A DNA stretch of 32,676 nt from CAYZYO01 sp964482585 (GTDB lineage Bacteria > Bacillota > Syntrophomonadia > Syntrophomonadales > Syntrophomonadaceae). The notes under the pieces were generated by a model that was not told the DNA's origin, made no database searches, and saw nothing but the letters and a program-made list of their open reading frames with translations. Made by a program: the position numbers and the translations under genes. The stretch lies in contig CAYZYO010000003.1 in the NCBI GenBank assembly GCA_964482585.1, positions 1-32,676 of the forward strand. The letters are read 5' to 3'. This document shows, in pieces, positions 16,243-23,712 of this stretch (position 1 is its first letter; every line of letters starts with the position of its first letter).

Positions 16243-16251
16243 ATTATAGCA
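16243..16251 (-). promoter_or_regulatory. Extended -10 promoter of the metalloenzyme-NIF3-U32 operon
   Basis: On the minus strand the sequence TGCTATAAT is a perfect extended -10 element (TG, one base, TATAAT). No good -35 is present 16-18 bases upstream, which overlaps the DUF421 gene end. The start would be near 16236, about 35 bases before the metalloenzyme ATG. Confidence 0.5.
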
Positions 16252-16257
16252 TAAGAT

Positions 16258-16932
16258 TTATTCTCTTGAGTTAAGCCTTTGCTCTATGCTTTCCATCCTT
16301 AAAGATATAGTATCTAAACATTCATTAATATCATTTAATATTTCTGGTAGAGAAAAACCATCATTTCCCGGCCGGGTTTCCTCCTGCTCCTGGGCAAAAA
16401 ATTCCGCCCGGCTTATTAATTCAGTAGTAATAATTCCATTATCATCCGGTTCCTTTATTCCTAAATCCCGGCGGTTAACCGGCTCCATTTCCTCTTTGAG
16501 GATCACACTGAAACCACCACAGGATTCGAGTATTCCTTTATCAACTTCCCGAATATTTCTTATACCCTGCCTCCTCAGTTCCTGCAGAAGATCATCCAGG
16601 TTAAATTTCTCTTTAGCCAGGTTTTCTCTTATTATGCTTCCATTATCTATTAGAACTACTGGTCTGCCGGTAATTATATCAGAAAGCTTATGGTTTTTTA
16701 ATGCCATATATCCCATCACATATTCTAACCCAGCCAATGTAATTAGTATGACTATCCCTTCATAAAAAGGAATACTCTTATCCAGGGCTACTGACACTAC
16801 CGTATGTCCTACACCGGTCATAACCACAAAGTCAAAAGGCCCCAGTTCGCCAAGAGCCCTCTTGCCCAGAAGTCGTATCATAATTAATGCCATAAAATAC
16901 ATAACGACTGCTTTTAGAACGAAACTCAACAT
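16258..16932 (-). CDS. DUF421 family membrane protein (YetF-like)
   Basis: A 224-residue DUF421/YetF-family protein. Three membrane segments lie in the first 80 residues (about 5-22, 35-52, 58-76), with the family signatures RLLGKRALGELGPFDFVVMTGVG and TGRPVVLIDNG. A cytoplasmic domain follows, with LLQELRRQGIRNIREVDKGILESCGGFSVI (about 115-150). The acidic C-terminal extension (about 165-224, ending in a helix with SIEQRLNSRE) is likely a coiled coil. B. subtilis relatives are spore or cell-envelope proteins of unclear function, some linked to spore germinant receptor assembly. The ATG has AAAGGT upstream. A leader hairpin AAAAGGT/ACCTTTT (16950-16974) lies about 18 bases before the start. 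It is followed by the metalloenzyme operon but that operon has its own promoter. Confidence 0.88.
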   Translation of the reverse strand: MLSFVLKAVVMYFMALIMIRLLGKRALGELGPFDFVVMTGVGHTVVSVALDKSIPFYEGIVILITLAGLEYVMGYMALKNHKLSDIITGRPVVLIDNGSIIRENLAKEKFNLDDLLQELRRQGIRNIREVDKGILESCGGFSVILKEEMEPVNRRDLGIKEPDDNGIITTELISRAEFFAQEQEETRPGNDGFSLPEILNDINECLDTISLRMESIEQRLNSRE

Positions 16933-17031
16933 AGTATTTACCTTTCATTAAAAGGTTTAATTGGCAGACCTTTTATATAATAATTTAATCTACAATAATC
17001 AATACATTTATATTTATAATAAAATTTTAGA

Positions 17032-17141
17032 ATTTTGCATATTTAAACAACAACCATCTCAGCTTTGGACAGTCCATCCAGCCGGAGGCTAAATTCTCCT
17101 TTTATAGATTTAAAGGTTTGAAACAGCTTATTAGGCAAAAT
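17032..17141. repeat. Dispersed inverted-end repeat, copy C
   Basis: Inverted ends ATTTTGCAT (17032-17040) and GGCAAAAT (17134-17141). The interior contains TCTCAGCTTTGGA, similar to CCTCAGCTTTACT of copy A; otherwise it has diverged. Confidence 0.5.
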
Positions 17142-17259
17142 CCTTAATTTAGTATTTTGCCAGATTTCCTTTCTTTATTCTTAAATGTAAATATATTAAT
17201 CTCGTGTAAAAATTTACTTTTGCTTTCACTGCGTAAAGTAATATTTATACATTATATAC

Positions 17260-17286
17260 GTAGAGGAGACTTCAGTCTCCGGCTAC
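17260..17286. repeat. Solo hairpin of the GTAGAGG repeat family (copy F1)
   Basis: GTAG, then GGAGACT-TC-AGTCTCC, then CTAC: a compact hairpin equal to the end hairpin of the longer repeats at 25099-25330 and 32415-32670, but with A-T in place of C-G at one stem pair. Confidence 0.6.
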
Positions 17287-17542
17287 AGTAATGACTCTAT
17301 TTAGGAGAATTTAATTTTCCTAAACAGATGTAAAGTTTTTAATGATATGAAGTAGTTAATTATACAAAGTCTCTTGAATAACAAGTTTTTCTTATTCATT
17401 GTCAAAAGGAGGTATTAGACAGAATTTTTGTAAGGCTTTCTTAAGGTGATTTAAGATTTGGTCTAATGAAGGTTTAATTATTAGTCGTTTTTACAGCTTG
17501 ATTGGCAACCAGGATTATAAGTAGAAACCCCATAAGGGCTTC

Positions 17543-19213
17543 TTATTTATTTAGATAATCCAAAAGTGCTTCTTTATCCCAGGTGTTAACAATATTTTCC
17601 GCCTCTAACCACCCCCTACGAGCATTTATCACTCCATATTTTACCAGTCTAAGATCCTCTTTGTGATGAGCATCACTATTAATAGCTATCTTTATCCCAT
17701 AATCCCTGGCTTTTTTCGCAATTACTTCATCAATATCTAACCGGTCAGGATGAGAGTTTATTTCCAGGATTATTTTATTGTCGGCAGCCGCTTCTAATAC
17801 TTTATCTATATCGAGTTCATAGGCACTTCTCCGGTTTAACAGTCGGCCTGTCAGGTGCCCGATAATATCAACATGCTCATTTTTTATGGCTCTTATTATA
17901 CGCTGAGTCTGTTTTTCGCCTTCCAGTTTGAAGTTGCTGTGTACAGATGCAACAACTACATCCAGGTTTTTTAATACATCATCAGAAAAATCTAATTGTC
18001 CATCTTTTAAGATATCAACTTCAATACCTCTTAATATTTGAAAATCCTTCTGGTTTTTATTTAGACCATCTATTACTTTACCCTGGGCAGAAAGACGTTC
18101 TTCATTTAATCCTCCACTGATAGGCAGTGATTTAGAATGGTCGGTAATAGCTATATAGGAGTAATTCATAGTTTTTGCCACATCGACAACTTCATTTATT
18201 TTATGAGCCCCATCACTCCAATCAGAATGGACGTGTAAATCCCCTTTTAAATTGTTTTCTTGAACAAGTTTCGGCAGCTGATTATTAGACGCTTTTTCAA
18301 TTTCTCCCTGGTCTTCACGGAGTTCAGGAGGAATATAATTTAACCCCAGTTTTCTAAAGACATCTTTTTCACTTTCTACCCTGGAAAATTCTGCTGGATT
18401 AATCCCTTTAAAAAGGGCATTACGGTGTTCCTTAGAACCAGTAGTCCACACCAGGCTGTAAAAATAATCATCCGGATCGACAATAATAATTTCGAAATCA
18501 ATCTGATAAATCAGTTTGCCTTTTATATGTTTACTATCTTTGCTGGAAATGCTTCTTACGCTTTTGTAGGTACTAACCTTCTGGTACACTCTGGAGTAAT
18601 CATTAGCAGCCACTAGTATATCAATATCACCGACAAGTGATTTGCCTCTCCTTACACTTCCTACAATACATGCTCTTTGTACGGCTCTCGATTCTTTTAT
18701 ATGATCTAGAAAATCTTCTGCGAGTGGCAGCGCTAATCCCAGAGTTACTTTTCCCGTTCTCTTTTTTAACAGGTCTATACCCTTTTTAATATTATATTCA
18801 GTTTTACCACCGACACCTGGAATCTTTCTAATCTCTTTATTCTGAGCAGCCTTTAATAAATCATCAATATTATTTATTCCTAATTCTTCATAAATCAATT
18901 TGACTGTTTTATGTCCTATCCCAGGAATAGAAAGCATTTCAAGTACTCCTGAGGGTACATCCAAGAGCAATTTATCATAATATTCACAATTACCCTTTTC
19001 CAAAAGCTCTTCTATTTTAGACTTAACCGCCTTACCTACACCTGGTATTTCACTAATGCGGTTCAGTTTATACAAATAATTAATATCTTCATCAAGATGA
19101 CAAATAGAACGAGCAGCTTTACGATAAGCTCTTATTTTAAACGGATTGTCTTCTTTAATTTCTAATATATCTGCAATTCTATCCATTATCTCTGCAATTT
19201 CCCGGTTTGTCAT
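17543..19213 (-). CDS. polX: DNA polymerase/3'-5' exonuclease PolX
   Basis: A 556-residue bacterial family X polymerase, a gap-filling enzyme of base-excision and end-joining repair. The N-terminal 8-kDa-like and helix-hairpin-helix region (about 1-140) shows IPGVGKAV, IPGIGHKT and IPGVGGKT. The palm carries the metal aspartates in VGDIDILVAA near residue 195 and a third Asp in QIDFEIII, followed by TGSKEHRNAL. The C-terminal PHP domain (about 320-556) has the full set of metal motifs: DLHVHSDWSDG, ITDHS, GIEVDI, ASVHS, IIGHLTGRLL, EINSHP and NSDAHH. This predicts active exonuclease and AP-endonuclease functions. It follows zapA with a 3-base gap, so translation is likely coupled. In Firmicutes this pair usually precedes mutS2; here they have been separated. 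Confidence 0.95.
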   Translation of the reverse strand: MTNREIAEIMDRIADILEIKEDNPFKIRAYRKAARSICHLDEDINYLYKLNRISEIPGVGKAVKSKIEELLEKGNCEYYDKLLLDVPSGVLEMLSIPGIGHKTVKLIYEELGINNIDDLLKAAQNKEIRKIPGVGGKTEYNIKKGIDLLKKRTGKVTLGLALPLAEDFLDHIKESRAVQRACIVGSVRRGKSLVGDIDILVAANDYSRVYQKVSTYKSVRSISSKDSKHIKGKLIYQIDFEIIIVDPDDYFYSLVWTTGSKEHRNALFKGINPAEFSRVESEKDVFRKLGLNYIPPELREDQGEIEKASNNQLPKLVQENNLKGDLHVHSDWSDGAHKINEVVDVAKTMNYSYIAITDHSKSLPISGGLNEERLSAQGKVIDGLNKNQKDFQILRGIEVDILKDGQLDFSDDVLKNLDVVVASVHSNFKLEGEKQTQRIIRAIKNEHVDIIGHLTGRLLNRRSAYELDIDKVLEAAADNKIILEINSHPDRLDIDEVIAKKARDYGIKIAINSDAHHKEDLRLVKYGVINARRGWLEAENIVNTWDKEALLDYLNK

Positions 19214-19216
19214 ATA

Positions 19217-19495
19217 CTATCCCATCCTATTTTTCCTTTCCTCTTCCAGGGTTTTTACCAGTTCATCATAATCCTCCTGCAGTTTATTAAGTTCATCAGC
19301 GAGGTTCAAGGAAGTCAATACAGCAATCTTAGTCAAAGGGAGATTAGGATTTCGATGTTGAACCATTCTCATACGACGGTCTACATACCCGGCAAGCATT
19401 TCAATATATTCGGTATTTTCATCTCCTTTTACAATATATTCTTCGTCAAAGATTTCAACTGTAACCTTGTTTGTATTAGTTTTTTTATCATCCAA
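19217..19495 (-). CDS. zapA: Cell division protein ZapA
   Basis: A 92-residue ZapA, which bundles FtsZ protofilaments at the division ring. It shows the family core KVTVEIFDEEYIVKGDENTEYIEMLAGYVDRRMR (about residues 8-42), the NPNLPLTKIAVLTSLNLADEL helix and a C-terminal coiled coil (KLQEDYDELVKTLEEER). The start is TTG at 19493-19495, with AGGGGG eight bases upstream. A longer reading from TTG at 19519 would place the ribosome site inside the gene. It is the first gene of the zapA-polX pair, and its leader follows the terminator of the upstream transporter operon. Conservation of the zapA-polX neighbourhood supports the assignment, since ZapA alone has low sequence conservation. Confidence 0.9.
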   Translation of the reverse strand: MDDKKTNTNKVTVEIFDEEYIVKGDENTEYIEMLAGYVDRRMRMVQHRNPNLPLTKIAVLTSLNLADELNKLQEDYDELVKTLEEERKNRMG

Positions 19496-19560
19496 GCATA
19501 ATACCCCCTTATTAAGCAATATTAATCTATTTCTATATTATACTTCCATATCCTTCAAAG

Positions 19561-19588
19561 CAATAAAAAGCCGGGATCAATCCCAGCC
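19561..19588 (-). terminator. Intrinsic terminator of the Mo/W transporter operon
   Basis: Minus-strand stem GCTGGGAT/ATCCCGGC with a TG turn and the T-rich tail TTTTTATT. It lies about 40 bases after the DUF364 stop and just before the zapA leader. Confidence 0.75.
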
Positions 19589-19628
19589 AAAACTTTATTA
19601 TTCAACAAGCAGGATATATTTTTAACCC

Positions 19629-20360
19629 TCAGGATGAATGAGGGCAGAAGCGTTTTAATCCCATAAGATAAGTCATTGCTGCACCAGTAGTCCCAAAAAA
19701 TAAAGCCGGTTTGGAGTTACAGTAATTAGTGATGGTACAATTAACTACAGTACTGCCGGTAGCTACAATTAAATCACACCACTTTAGTACATCGTCAGTA
19801 ACTTCTATTGGTTCAACTATTATCCCTGATTTTACCTGCCCCACATTATCCGGATCCATGTCGACCACCCTTACCGGAAACTCCCTGGCGATATTCTCCA
19901 GCATTGCTGGCTGTAATCCTATGAGAGCTACTTTGGGGCTGTCATACTCACTTTTTATATAGCAGACTAACTGTTTAGCACACTCTTCCGGTTTCTCATC
20001 ATGACAGTGAATAGTATCTTCAATATAGCCAAGATACCTCATCACTGCATTCATTGTTGCTATTAATACTGCCCGGTCGAAATTGTTTTCCGGATTTATT
20101 TCCAGGATTTCCTTTAAAGTTCCATGGTAATCACCAGCCATATCAGTAAAAGCCTGTCCCTTTACTCCTTTAAATATGGACTGCATAAGCTGTTCTTTTC
20201 CTTTTACAATAGGATAATCCCGGCGTTTAGGTCTGCCAATTGCTTCTTCTACTGATAGGGTTCTTCCAGTTATAAAAATCTCTTCATTTAACAAATTATT
20301 GTCTGCAACCAGTTTTTTAAACTTATCTATAAGCTCTTTATAAAAAGAACCTGCATCCAT
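19629..20360 (-). CDS. DUF364 protein, putative heavy-metal chelation/Rossmann-like
   Basis: A 243-residue protein of the DUF364 (putative heavy-metal chelation) family. It has a Rossmann-like half with KVALIGLQPAMLENIAREFPVRVVDMDPDN and LIVATGSTVVNCTITNYC, then KPALFFGTTGAAMTYLMGLKRFCPH at the end. The N-terminal half has FTDMAGDYHGTL and NAVMRYLGYIEDTIHCHDEKPEECA, the DUF4213-like part that resembles an enolase N-domain. Cysteines and histidines (CHDEKPEEC; FCPH) could bind metal. The start is ATG at 20358-20360 with GGGAGG eight bases upstream; a longer in-frame reading would overlap the ATPase gene and lack a ribosome site. It is last in the riboswitch-controlled transporter operon, 97 bases after the ATPase gene. 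The family has no proven function; a role in molybdenum or tungsten handling is inferred from its position. Confidence 0.78.
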   Translation of the reverse strand: MDAGSFYKELIDKFKKLVADNNLLNEEIFITGRTLSVEEAIGRPKRRDYPIVKGKEQLMQSIFKGVKGQAFTDMAGDYHGTLKEILEINPENNFDRAVLIATMNAVMRYLGYIEDTIHCHDEKPEECAKQLVCYIKSEYDSPKVALIGLQPAMLENIAREFPVRVVDMDPDNVGQVKSGIIVEPIEVTDDVLKWCDLIVATGSTVVNCTITNYCNSKPALFFGTTGAAMTYLMGLKRFCPHSS

Positions 20361-20457
20361 TTCACAGCCTCCCTGTACTCTTAATAAAAAACTTTCTTGC
20401 ATTGTAGCCGGCCTAGGAATAAAACTCCATTCAGTTAAATACTGGATAATCAACTTC

Positions 20458-21492
20458 TCACAATACGTGTACTGCTGCACTTTTAAAGGTTGTCCAAACC
20501 TTTTCCCCCCGCTTTAAGCCCATTTCTTCTACTGACTGTATAGTAACCAGTGCTGTAAGTATTATACCTGAATCTACAGTAATCCGGAATAATGGTCCCT
20601 GGTTTATCATATTAACAATTTTGCCTGGAATGCTGTTCTGGGCACTGGATTGCAAATGTTTACGTGAAATAATAATATCTTCCGGGCGAATAGTCAATGT
20701 TGCTGTTCCTTCTTTTTCATAGATCGTTTTAATTTGAATTCCGTCCCCAACTTTAATTACCCTTCCATCAGCCCTGCCCTTAATAATATTTTCAGCCCCA
20801 ACAAATTCGGCAACAAAAAAAGAATTCGGATGGCGAAAGACCTCTACAGGTTCTCCCACCTGTACAATCTCACCATTGTGCATTACACCTACTCTGCTTC
20901 CAAGTGCCATTGCTTCCGAAAAATCATGTGTAATATGCAGGGTAGTTGTTTTTAACTTGTCATGGATTCTGCGTAGTTCCTCTTGAAACACTATCTTGGT
21001 ACGCGGATCAAGAGCACTCAAAGGTTCATCTAGAAGCAGAATACGGGGAGAGGTAACCAGAGCCCGAGCTAAAGCTGTCCTCTGTTTTTCTCCACCGCTT
21101 AGCGTAGAGGGAAAACGTTCTAATAGGTTTTCAATGTTAAGCAGGGAAACAATTTCTTGAAAACGTTTTCTCCCTTCTGTCTCATCCATTTTACGGATTT
21201 TAAGTCCAAATAAAATATTTTCTTTAACCGATAAATGAGGAAAAAGAGCATAATCCTGGTAAACAAAACCTATATTACGCTGTTCAGGATAAAGTTGATT
21301 AATTTTACTGTCTTTAAACCAAACTTCACCTTTATCAGGATGATACATACCTGCGATTAATTCAAGAAGAACAGTCTTACCGGTTCCGGTAGGTCCCAGG
21401 ATAATAAAATATTCATCTTCATTGATATCTAAAGTTATATCCTTTAACTCAAAATCACCCAATTTTTTATGAAGGTGTTTAAGTTTCAGCAT
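20458..21492 (-). CDS. modC: Molybdate/tungstate ABC transporter ATP-binding protein
   Basis: A 344-residue ABC ATPase that powers oxyanion import. Walker A GPTGTGKT is at 33-40, the Q loop in VYQDYALFP near 78-86, signature LSGGEKQ at 131-137, Walker B LLLDEP at 152-157 and the switch His in HITHD at 189. From about residue 230 a C-terminal regulatory region contains a TOBE-type domain (LTIRPEDIIISRK ... GKIVNMINQGPLFRITVDSG), the molybdate/tungstate sensing module of ModC/WtpC proteins. ATG is preceded by AGGAGG seven bases upstream. It follows the permease gene with a 17-base gap. Mo and W cannot be told apart from this subunit. The symbol is used in the broad ModC/WtpC sense. Confidence 0.88.
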   Translation of the reverse strand: MLKLKHLHKKLGDFELKDITLDINEDEYFIILGPTGTGKTVLLELIAGMYHPDKGEVWFKDSKINQLYPEQRNIGFVYQDYALFPHLSVKENILFGLKIRKMDETEGRKRFQEIVSLLNIENLLERFPSTLSGGEKQRTALARALVTSPRILLLDEPLSALDPRTKIVFQEELRRIHDKLKTTTLHITHDFSEAMALGSRVGVMHNGEIVQVGEPVEVFRHPNSFFVAEFVGAENIIKGRADGRVIKVGDGIQIKTIYEKEGTATLTIRPEDIIISRKHLQSSAQNSIPGKIVNMINQGPLFRITVDSGIILTALVTIQSVEEMGLKRGEKVWTTFKSAAVHVL

Positions 21493-21509
21493 TTGTTATT
21501 TCCTCCTCG

Positions 21510-22331
21510 TTAATTTCCCTGACGAGAAATCTCAAATTGATGTCCTCCCATCAGCTCAAACACAAATAATGAAGTAACTGATATAATAATTAATATTGTA
21601 GCAGCTGCCAGGCCAAGTTTGAGATCACCGACAGACATATTAAGGAAAAGAGAAACCGGCAGGGTCTCGGTTTTAAACCGGGTAGCACCGGCAAACATCA
21701 AAGCTGCTCCAAACTCTCCCAGTGCTCGTGCCCAGGTAATAACAATTCCTGCCATGAGTCCATTTCGGGCCAAGGGTAGGGTGATTTTGAAAAAAGACTG
21801 CATTCGGTTACACCCCAGGGTCCTGGCAACAAATTCCATGCGCGGGTCAACATTTTCTATAGTAGATTGCAGAACCTTTATCATATAAGGTACATTGACA
21901 AAAAACTGGGCCAGTATTATACCCTGGGTAGTAAAAACAAATTCCAGTCCCCTGGCTGCCAGGGCATGCCCAAATGCTGTAGTCCCAAAAAGCAGTAAAA
22001 GTGCTACACCTGATACAACTGGTGGAAGAGCAATAGGTATATCAAGAATAGTTTTGACAAACCGCTTTCCACAAAATTTGAAACGTGACATCCCATAAGC
22101 AACAGGTACGGCAACAAGAATACAGAGTAATGTTGAAATTATAGATGTCATAAAACTGAGTCTTATAGCAAATTGTATTTCCCTTGTGCCAATACTGCTC
22201 AGAAGGTTGGGGCCACCCCTTATTAATATCATGGAAATAGTTAGGGCAATAAATCCAACTAAAAAAGCTATACTAACTGCTACTATTGAGGTGAAAAAAA
22301 TATTTTGTCCCCATACCCCGCTCTTCTTCAC
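21510..22331 (-). CDS. modB: Molybdate/tungstate ABC transporter permease
   Basis: A 273-residue inner-membrane permease with six predicted membrane segments. It has the EAA-loop pattern that contacts the ATPase, here RTLGCNRMQSFFKITLPLARNGLMAG (about 190-215), followed by the LGEFGAALMFAG motif shared by ModB/WtpB and CysT permeases. The start is GTG at 22329-22331, with an AGGGAG ribosome site about 11 bases upstream. It lies between the binding-protein gene (a 102-base gap holding a hairpin) and the ATPase gene (17-base gap). The sulfate-type alternative is less likely because a single permease is present and a Moco-family riboswitch lies upstream. Confidence 0.88.
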   Translation of the reverse strand: MKKSGVWGQNIFFTSIVAVSIAFLVGFIALTISMILIRGGPNLLSSIGTREIQFAIRLSFMTSIISTLLCILVAVPVAYGMSRFKFCGKRFVKTILDIPIALPPVVSGVALLLLFGTTAFGHALAARGLEFVFTTQGIILAQFFVNVPYMIKVLQSTIENVDPRMEFVARTLGCNRMQSFFKITLPLARNGLMAGIVITWARALGEFGAALMFAGATRFKTETLPVSLFLNMSVGDLKLGLAAATILIIISVTSLFVFELMGGHQFEISRQGN

Positions 22332-22362
22332 CAGTTAACAACTCCCTTTCTAAAAACTTTGC

Positions 22363-22396
22363 GGTAAGGTGTAATGATTATAAATAGAACCTTACC
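22363..22396 (-). other. Hairpin between binding-protein and permease genes
   Basis: GGTAAGGT (22363-22370) is perfectly inverted as ACCTTACC (22389-22396) around an 18-base loop, without a T run on the minus strand. Such stems between a binding-protein gene and its permease commonly mark mRNA processing or stabilisation that raises the binding protein; here that is inference. Confidence 0.45.
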
Positions 22397-22433
22397 TAAA
22401 CATTTGCCCTCTCACCTGATTCTTGATACCGTT

Positions 22434-23243
22434 TTATTCTATTATTTTAAAACCATGGTTTTCATAAATAGCTTTTCCTTCAGGACCAGCTACAAAATCA
22501 ACAAATTTCTGAGCCAGTTCTGATTTTTCTGAAGATTTAAGGACCATTATAGGCAGAGTTTTAATATCATTTTGCTCTTCTGCAATGGGAATAGCTTCTA
22601 CATCTTCAACCCCCACAACATTATCCTCCCAGATAATAGCAGCATCACATTGTTTCATTGCTACATAAACCAGTACTTCATTTACCGTAGGTGCTGTAGC
22701 TACCGTATTCGCATCTACTGCTTCTTTAAGTCCGTTTTCCTTAAATATTTTTACTGAGGTCTTACCAATGGCCGCTGCTTCTGGGTCACCTAATACTACT
22801 TTTACACCGGGTTTAGCCAGGTCTTCTAGTTTCTCAATCCCAGCCGGGTTTCCCTGGGGAACAGCTATAACCGGGATATGATATGCTACTTCTTTAATAT
22901 TATCTTCCGCCAGTCCCTTTTCCACGGCCTGCTGTCCATACATCTTGGCCCCGGGCATATATACATCTCCGGTTCCGGTTAATTCAATCTGGCTTAAGTT
23001 CTGGGCTGAACCGGCATAAGAGTACTCAATCCTTATATTAAATTCCTCTTCAAAAACCTCACCTATTTCATCCATAGGTTTCCTTAAACCAGCACCACTA
23101 TAAACCATCAGGGTATCTGTAGGTTCTAAAACATCCCCACCATTTGTCGCGTCGTCTCCTCCTTCTCCGGTACAACCAATAACAGATACCGCCATAAAAA
23201 TGGCTAAAAGAATTATTGCAAAATACTTATTAAATTTAAACAT
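22434..23243 (-). CDS. modA: Molybdate/tungstate-binding lipoprotein (ModA/WtpA type)
   Basis: A 269-residue substrate-binding protein held on the outer face of the membrane. The signal sequence ends in lipobox VIGC, with C24 the lipidated residue, and a GGDD-rich linker follows. The mature protein begins LMVYSGAGLRKPMDEIGEVFEEEF and continues with YSYAGSAQNLSQIELTGTGDVYMPGA, a pattern of the ModA/WtpA fold in which Ser and backbone groups bind the oxyanion. KPGVKVVLGDPEAAAIGKT and IWEDN are further family segments. ATG is preceded by AAGGAGAGG. It is first in the transporter operon, and a terminator hairpin plus a Moco-family riboswitch occupy its leader. Whether Mo or W is preferred cannot be read from the sequence. 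Confidence 0.9.
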   Translation of the reverse strand: MFKFNKYFAIILLAIFMAVSVIGCTGEGGDDATNGGDVLEPTDTLMVYSGAGLRKPMDEIGEVFEEEFNIRIEYSYAGSAQNLSQIELTGTGDVYMPGAKMYGQQAVEKGLAEDNIKEVAYHIPVIAVPQGNPAGIEKLEDLAKPGVKVVLGDPEAAAIGKTSVKIFKENGLKEAVDANTVATAPTVNEVLVYVAMKQCDAAIIWEDNVVGVEDVEAIPIAEEQNDIKTLPIMVLKSSEKSELAQKFVDFVAGPEGKAIYENHGFKIIE

Positions 23244-23306
23244 TTACTTTCATCCTCTCCTTAAAGTTTTCGGCTAATAAATTTAGTCCCTCCTTTCATA
23301 AAACAT

Positions 23307-23341
23307 AAAAAAAGCAGTCTCCCGCCAAAAGGATAGACTGC
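23307..23341 (-). terminator. Riboswitch-linked intrinsic terminator
   Basis: On the minus strand GCAGTCT ... AGACTGC (23314-23341) encloses a further CC/GG pairing, followed by seven T (23307-23313). It lies directly after the aptamer and before the modA ribosome site, the position of an expression platform controlling readthrough. Confidence 0.85.
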
Positions 23342-23344
23342 AAA

Positions 23345-23482
23345 TAATTATAAGGCATATCTAGGCATAAACACTTATAACCAATTCCTTTCCAAACACG
23401 GGAGGCATATCCGTTTCCGTATATACCCTATCGGGTTTAATGCCATAGTCAAAAACCTTAGGCAGGAAACCTCGGAATTATA
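23345..23482 (-). promoter_or_regulatory. Moco-family riboswitch (molybdenum/tungsten cofactor aptamer)
   Basis: Minus-strand RNA with the hallmarks of the Moco RNA motif: TTCCGAGG at the 5' end and GCCTCCCGTG followed by GGAAAGG in the 3' half. A GGCAT/ATGCC pairing closes a region with two hairpins (ACCC-GATA-GGGT and CG-GAAA-CG). ATAATT/AATTAT can close the base. The aptamer abuts an intrinsic terminator. Members of this class act on moa genes and Mo/W transporters; for uptake genes ligand binding is expected to stop transcription. Whether it senses molybdenum or tungsten cofactor depends on helix P3, which I cannot settle by eye. Confidence 0.82.
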
Positions 23483-23493
23483 AAAAAAATATT

Positions 23494-23522
23494 ATTTTAT
23501 TTTTATTTTATTATTTCGTCAT
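23494..23522 (-). promoter_or_regulatory. Possible promoter of the riboswitch-transporter operon
   Basis: Minus-strand ATGACG (23517-23522), 17 bases, TAAAAT (23494-23499). The start would be near 23487, just before the aptamer. The -35 is imperfect and the region is very A-rich, so the call rests mainly on position. Confidence 0.4.
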
Positions 23523-23712
23523 TTTTTGCTAGATTCCTCTTTTAAATCCTATATATTTTAGTGATGTATAGTAAAATTTTATAGAAAATCATTGTTTATA
23601 ACTAAAGCATATATGGGTATTCAATATGCCTATTACCCAGTGGGAAAATATCTATTCAAAATATAGTAAAATTATATTTATAATAGAAATATTTAAAAGG
23701 GGTGAAGGACAA

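Larger units (their letters stand above)
16933..17542. other. 610-base gene-free gap with repeats and hairpins
   Basis: No supportable gene. It holds a hairpin (AAAAGGT at 16950-16956 with ACCTTTT at 16968-16974) in the leader of the DUF421 gene, repeat copy C (17032-17141), a short hairpin of the second repeat family (17260-17286), and a palindrome at 17300-17324 with arms TTTAGGA/TCCTAAA. A weak AAGCCC/GGGTTT hairpin near 17526-17542 may end polX. An AAAGGAGGT at 17405-17413 resembles a ribosome site but opens no reading frame of length. Confidence 0.6.

Noticed and set aside
16286..16765. Plus-strand 159-codon reading frame opposite the DUF421 gene
   Set aside because: Serine/proline/leucine-rich antisense shadow; the minus frame is a recognisable DUF421 protein.
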